Source of the DNA: Ignavibacteriales bacterium
GTDB taxonomy: Bacteria > Bacteroidota > Ignavibacteria > Ignavibacteriales > Ignavibacteriaceae
DNA length: 17,865 bases
Assembly: GCA_020061995.1 (NCBI GenBank)
Contig: JAGUXE010000043.1
Span: 1-17,865 of the forward strand
Direction: 5' to 3'
The translations under genes and the position numbers were made by a program. Shown one piece after another: positions 14,324 through 17,865 of this stretch. How positions within the stretch are numbered: the stretch's first letter is position 1; the number at the start of each line of letters is the position of its first letter. The notes beneath the pieces were generated by a model. That model did no database searches. It saw only the letters and a program-made list of their open reading frames with translations, and was not told the origin of the DNA.

Positions 14324-16180
14324 TTAAGGTAATTCCTTTTTCTTCTTAAAATCTTCATACCACTTTATGAATGGGGTAGTTGTTGGCACCGCAGGGAGCC
14401 TACCACCGAATCCCATGTATTGGATTACATACATTTGCAAATTTTTTACTTGAGTATTGTACAATAAATCTTCATTTAATGAAACGCCATATTTATCCGC
14501 AAACTCAATAGTTTTTTCTTTAAGAAAATTTTCTATTTTTTTATAACCGTATTCCTGCCGAAGTTCACTTTTTACTTCATCAAAAGATTTAGTGATAATG
14601 CTTTCTCGTTTTTTGTCGATGAGTTTAAAAATAGAATACCCCTCATGTGTAGATATGGGTCCGTAAACTTCACCAATTTCAAGTTGTGAAGCAATTCTTC
14701 CCTTTTCTCCTAAAGAAGCAGCCGGCATCATTCCTAGAATACCGCCATTTTCCCGATTCCAGGTTCTTTTAGTATGAATTTTTGCGAGTTCTAAAAAATC
14801 TTTCCCTTGTTCCAATTCTCTTAAAATTAATTCGACTACTTCCAGATTATCAGTTAATATTTCGGCAATATTAACTTGAATCAACATTAGGGAATCCCCT
14901 TTTGACTCAATGTAATAGTCTTCAACTTCCTGTTGAGATATTTTTATCGAGTCAGTAAATGAATATCTAAATTCTTCAGCCAAATAAAATTTCTTCCAGC
15001 GTTCAATTGCAGATTTTACTTCGGGAATATTTTGCAACCCTCTTTTTTCAGCCTCGATTGCTAACAATTCTTGCTCAATAAAAGTGCGGACACGTTGATT
15101 TAATTTAGCAGATAATACTTGGTCACTTACCGGTTCCGAATAGAATCCGTCAAAAATAAAATTTCTTATAAATGATTGAAGAGACAATTTTTGGTTATCT
15201 ATTTCAATGAAAGTCATACTTAATGTATCGGCTCCAAATGCTTTTTCGATACTCCTAATATCTCCTACAGATATTTTGTAGGATTGTTTAGAGTTTATTG
15301 AATCGTTGTTTTTTACCTTTGAATAGATTTCATTTATCTTATCAAAAAGACTCCAGAATAGATCACCATTAGTTTCTATTTTTGTATTTGAAAAGAACTT
15401 CTTATAAAACTGTTGATAAACTTCGTCCGTTCGCCGTTCATTAAGGATTGATTTGGTATTGCTTATCCTTTGCTTAATATCTTTGCCTTGAACTATATTG
15501 TCAACTTTATCTCTTAAGTAATAAATGAACCAACCTTCTTTTTTCAGGAAAGGAATTGAGTAGCTTCCCTTAGTTAATTCATATAAGAAACTTTCCAGTT
15601 CAGAATCAAGTTTTCCAAAGGTTACCTCAAGAGGTATTGACTGCAACAATGCTTCATCACGTTTTGAAAAAATAGAATCAAAATTAATTCCTGATTTTAA
15701 CTGTTTAAATAATGAAAATATTTCCGTGGAATCGTTTGAGTGAATAAAATTTAGAATTAGTTTATATTTTTCTTTTTCGATTGCTTGAAGTAATTCTTTT
15801 TCGGTAACTGAGACTTTACTTTCGATTTCCTGTTTGAACAATTCGTTTCGTAAATACATTTTTTGAATTGCCGGAAAAGTGAAGCGCATAATTAGTGTTG
15901 TATCGAATCCTCTCGCATTTGCCTCTTCAGCCCACAAATACTCAGCGATTAATGTAAATAAGAAATTTTGTTTCTCTGAAATTTCATTCCCTTTTGTCCC
16001 TAAACTAAAACCCGGAGTTAACTCAAATCTGTGTTTAAATTCCTCAAATAATATTTTATGATTACCAACCGTTGCCACTGTTTTATCGCTTTGAGGTAAA
16101 TTTTCTGTGGTTAATAGTATCAATACAAATAAAGTGAGTATTAAGTGATATTTATATCTTCGTTTCATTTTTCGATTCAT
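14324..16180 (-). CDS. SurA/PpiD-like periplasmic parvulin-type peptidyl-prolyl isomerase
   Basis: A 618-residue protein with a basic N-terminus and a hydrophobic segment (YHLILTLFVLILLTT, residues 11-25), then a SurA-type N-terminal chaperone region (TVATVGNHKILFEEFKHRF). A parvulin (PpiC) domain is clear at about 430-525: LIQVNIAEILTDN, DFLELAKIHTKR, NGGILGMMPAASLG, GEVYGPISTHEGYSIFKL. An earlier segment, about 135-225, has the same layout (EKYKLILNFIHS, FDSIFSKRD, GSYSIPFLKKEGWFIYYLRDK) but lacks the conserved Gly-rich turn, so it looks like a degenerate copy. The likely role is folding of exported or outer-membrane proteins. There is no lipobox Cys, so it is either membrane-anchored or cleaved as a secreted protein. 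It overlaps the methyltransferase gene by 29 bases. The start is uncertain: ATG 16180 or the in-frame ATG four codons later. Confidence 0.83.
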   Translation of the reverse strand: MNRKMKRRYKYHLILTLFVLILLTTENLPQSDKTVATVGNHKILFEEFKHRFELTPGFSLGTKGNEISEKQNFLFTLIAEYLWAEEANARGFDTTLIMRFTFPAIQKMYLRNELFKQEIESKVSVTEKELLQAIEKEKYKLILNFIHSNDSTEIFSLFKQLKSGINFDSIFSKRDEALLQSIPLEVTFGKLDSELESFLYELTKGSYSIPFLKKEGWFIYYLRDKVDNIVQGKDIKQRISNTKSILNERRTDEVYQQFYKKFFSNTKIETNGDLFWSLFDKINEIYSKVKNNDSINSKQSYKISVGDIRSIEKAFGADTLSMTFIEIDNQKLSLQSFIRNFIFDGFYSEPVSDQVLSAKLNQRVRTFIEQELLAIEAEKRGLQNIPEVKSAIERWKKFYLAEEFRYSFTDSIKISQQEVEDYYIESKGDSLMLIQVNIAEILTDNLEVVELILRELEQGKDFLELAKIHTKRTWNRENGGILGMMPAASLGEKGRIASQLEIGEVYGPISTHEGYSIFKLIDKKRESIITKSFDEVKSELRQEYGYKKIENFLKEKTIEFADKYGVSLNEDLLYNTQVKNLQMYVIQYMGFGGRLPAVPTTTPFIKWYEDFKKKKELP

Positions 16181-16811
16181 TTTTATTAATAAGATTTTTA
16201 AAAGTTGGGATTATTCGTCCGACTTGATTCTGATAAATAATATAATTATTACCAAATCGAGTCACTAATTTTCTCTCTTCAAATATTGACCCGATATAGA
16301 AATAGATGACAAAACAAAATATGGAAACCGCAAAAAATATTGTCATAGCTGGTCTGAAAATTAGAAAGATAATGGAGAATAAATAAATTGGATGTCTGCT
16401 AATTTTATAAGGGCCTGTAATCCTTAAGTGTGATTCTTCATCAAGAGAAGAAAAGTCATAATTGTTGTTTTTCCATCTTACCAATTGACTGATTCCTAAA
16501 AATTCTTTCCCATCGATATGGAATAAAGTCCATACCAAGCCGGCAATGCCAATAGTCTGTGGGATAAGTATCAGCAGGTCGAACGGATAACTTAAATCAT
16601 AAAGTATAACATCCGGTTTTGGCGAAAGTGCGTAGAATATCATGAAAGTAATAATTGCTAAAACATTATAAAGCAACCGATAATAAGGCAAAAAAAGCGG
16701 AAAACGATTTTTCACTTGCAACTTGAATTTATCCGATGCAAGCCATGTATGAATTACAGCAAATAGGATGAACAAAAACAGAATCAATAAAACAGAAAAT
16801 AAAATGGTCAT
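16152..16811 (-). CDS. Membrane methyltransferase, isoprenylcysteine carboxyl methyltransferase-like
   Basis: A 219-residue protein with about five hydrophobic helices and the C-terminal signature of the ICMT/phospholipid methyltransferase superfamily: GPYKISRHPIY (133-143), EERKL (178-182) and FGNNYIIYQNQVGRIIP (186-202). These residues bind S-adenosylmethionine in the family. HTWLAS near the N-terminus (21-26) recalls the NnrU/MddA-type subgroup. The methyl acceptor cannot be deduced; bacterial members methylate lipids, thiols or unknown small molecules. It starts inside the 3' end of rpoN through an ATGA overlap and its own 3' end overlaps the isomerase gene, so all three are probably translated together. 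Confidence 0.78.
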   Translation of the reverse strand: MTILFSVLLILFLFILFAVIHTWLASDKFKLQVKNRFPLFLPYYRLLYNVLAIITFMIFYALSPKPDVILYDLSYPFDLLILIPQTIGIAGLVWTLFHIDGKEFLGISQLVRWKNNNYDFSSLDEESHLRITGPYKISRHPIYLFSIIFLIFRPAMTIFFAVSIFCFVIYFYIGSIFEERKLVTRFGNNYIIYQNQVGRIIPTFKNLINKNESKNETKI

Positions 16812-17865
16812 AAAGTTTTACGCAGACGGGCAACCGGCAATCTTAATTGTTCACGATATTTTGCAACAGTTCTTCTGGCAATGTGAATTCCCTCTTCATT
16901 AAGAATTTCAGCAAGTCGGTCATCACTAAAAGGAGCTTTTTTATTCTCTGATTCGATTATTTCCCGGATTCTTTCCTTTATATGTTTATTTGATACTTCC
17001 TCGCCAGAATCGGTTGCAAGTCCTTCACTAAAAAAATATTTTAATTCATGTATTCCCATAGGAGATTGCACAAATTTTCCATTAACAACACGGCTAATTG
17101 TAGAAATATCCATTTGAATTTCATCGGCAACATCTTTGTAAATCATAGGCCGCAGCCATTTAGGACCTTTTTCGAAAAACTCATATTGCTTTTCTAATAT
17201 TGCACGCATTACCTTCATTAGCGTCTCGCGTCTTTGTTCAATACACGCAATAAACCACTTTGCTGACTCAAACTTTTCACGTAAAAATTTGTAGGTGGTT
17301 TTTTCACGCGGTTCAATCTTTTTTCTTCCTTTGTTTTCATCCAGCATTTCGAGATAGGTACGATTAATGGTAATCGAAGGAAGACTTCTATCATTAAGGG
17401 TAATAATAAAATTATCATCCTGTTTTTCTAATATATAGTCAGGGGTAATTTGATTCATCTCAACTGCTTCAAGACTACCATCACCAGGTTTCGGGTTAAG
17501 ATGTTGAACAATATCCAGTACTGAACGAAGAGTATCCTGGGTTAAGTTCATCCGACTCATTAACAAATCGAATCTTTTCTGAACAAAAATATCAAAATGA
17601 TCCCTAAGCATTACTTCTGCGAGGAAAGAATAGTAAGGATCGTATGAGGAATGTTGAATTTGAACAAGCAAACACTCACGCAAATCTCTTGATGCAATTG
17701 CAATCGGATCAAACAATTGAATTTTCTTAAGAAGAGCTTCTGCCTCTTCATTCGATATTTCAATACGTTGAAAGGCTTTCAATTCATCTAAAATTTTTTC
17801 TAAACTTTGTTTTAGATAACCGTCTTCATCGAGATTTCCAATTATTTCCTCTCCCAGAACTATGA
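16808..17865 (-). CDS. rpoN: RNA polymerase sigma-54 factor RpoN (5' end cut by window)
   Basis: The frame stays open to the window edge and gives 351 residues; the N-terminal activator-contact region I lies outside. The visible part begins with the core-binding domain (VLGEEIIGNLDEDGYL), then HLNPKPGDG and the region leading to the DNA-binding half. A helix-turn-helix segment, DISTISRVVNGKFVQSPMGI, recognises the -12 element. The RpoN box ARRTVAKYRE (16850-16879) is intact and contacts the -24 element. The protein directs transcription that needs AAA+ enhancer-binding activators; none is in the window. An in-frame TTG at 17780-17782 is not the real start, because conserved sequence continues upstream of it. 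The stop overlaps the methyltransferase start by ATGA. Confidence 0.95.
   Translation of the reverse strand, partial: IVLGEEIIGNLDEDGYLKQSLEKILDELKAFQRIEISNEEAEALLKKIQLFDPIAIASRDLRECLLVQIQHSSYDPYYSFLAEVMLRDHFDIFVQKRFDLLMSRMNLTQDTLRSVLDIVQHLNPKPGDGSLEAVEMNQITPDYILEKQDDNFIITLNDRSLPSITINRTYLEMLDENKGRKKIEPREKTTYKFLREKFESAKWFIACIEQRRETLMKVMRAILEKQYEFFEKGPKWLRPMIYKDVADEIQMDISTISRVVNGKFVQSPMGIHELKYFFSEGLATDSGEEVSNKHIKERIREIIESENKKAPFSDDRLAEILNEEGIHIARRTVAKYREQLRLPVARLRKTL

Noticed and set aside
1..17865. A possible defence system, CRISPR array, mobile element or prophage
   Set aside because: No repeat arrays, terminal inverted repeats, transposase, integrase or nuclease genes are seen. All intact frames fit housekeeping, envelope or transport families.

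Overview
The window is about 34% GC by eye, gene-dense, and has no stretch over 300 bases without a gene. A secreted protein ending in a type IX secretion (T9SS) sorting domain with a FlgD-like WDG...SSGVYIY motif, FG-GAP secreted proteins, a Cys-type CcmE and the style of the housekeeping proteins point to the Bacteroidota/Chlorobiota/Ignavibacteriota group, most likely an Ignavibacteria member. This is inferred from protein style; no rRNA or other marker is present.

Plus strand, 1-9063: the 3' end of an acyl-CoA thioesterase gene, then an exported FG-GAP/VCBS propeller protein, then an exported HExxH metalloprotease with a T9SS tail, then a cytochrome c maturation (system I) run ccmA-ccmB-ccmC-ccmD-ccmE-ccmF. 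Most junctions are overlapping or very close, so the stretch reads as one transcription unit that ends at a strong hairpin terminator at 9089-9116. CcmABCD would deliver heme to CcmE on the outer face of the inner membrane, and CcmF would ligate it to apocytochrome c. No ccmG, ccmH or ccmI is in the window. The 50-residue CcmD starts with TTG and is easily missed.

Plus strand, 9191-12250: a DUF47/PhoU-like protein, a PiT-family phosphate transporter 4 bases downstream, and a membrane sensor histidine kinase 26 bases further on. A bidirectional hairpin terminator at 12276-12309 separates them from the opposing gene set.

Minus strand, 17865-12332 (transcribed right to left): rpoN (sigma-54, truncated by the window edge), a membrane methyltransferase of the isoprenylcysteine methyltransferase type, a SurA/PpiD-like parvulin isomerase, hslV and hslU. 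The first junctions overlap, suggesting an operon with an envelope and protein quality-control flavour.

I looked for an undescribed system and do not see a convincing one. Nearly everything falls in known families. The points worth a second look are the Cys-type CcmE with no CcmH nearby, the divergent CcmA, the coupling of a T9SS metalloprotease and a propeller protein to ccm genes, and the regular ~48-residue propeller in the FG-GAP protein. No CRISPR array, tRNA, rRNA, insertion sequence or prophage gene was seen.
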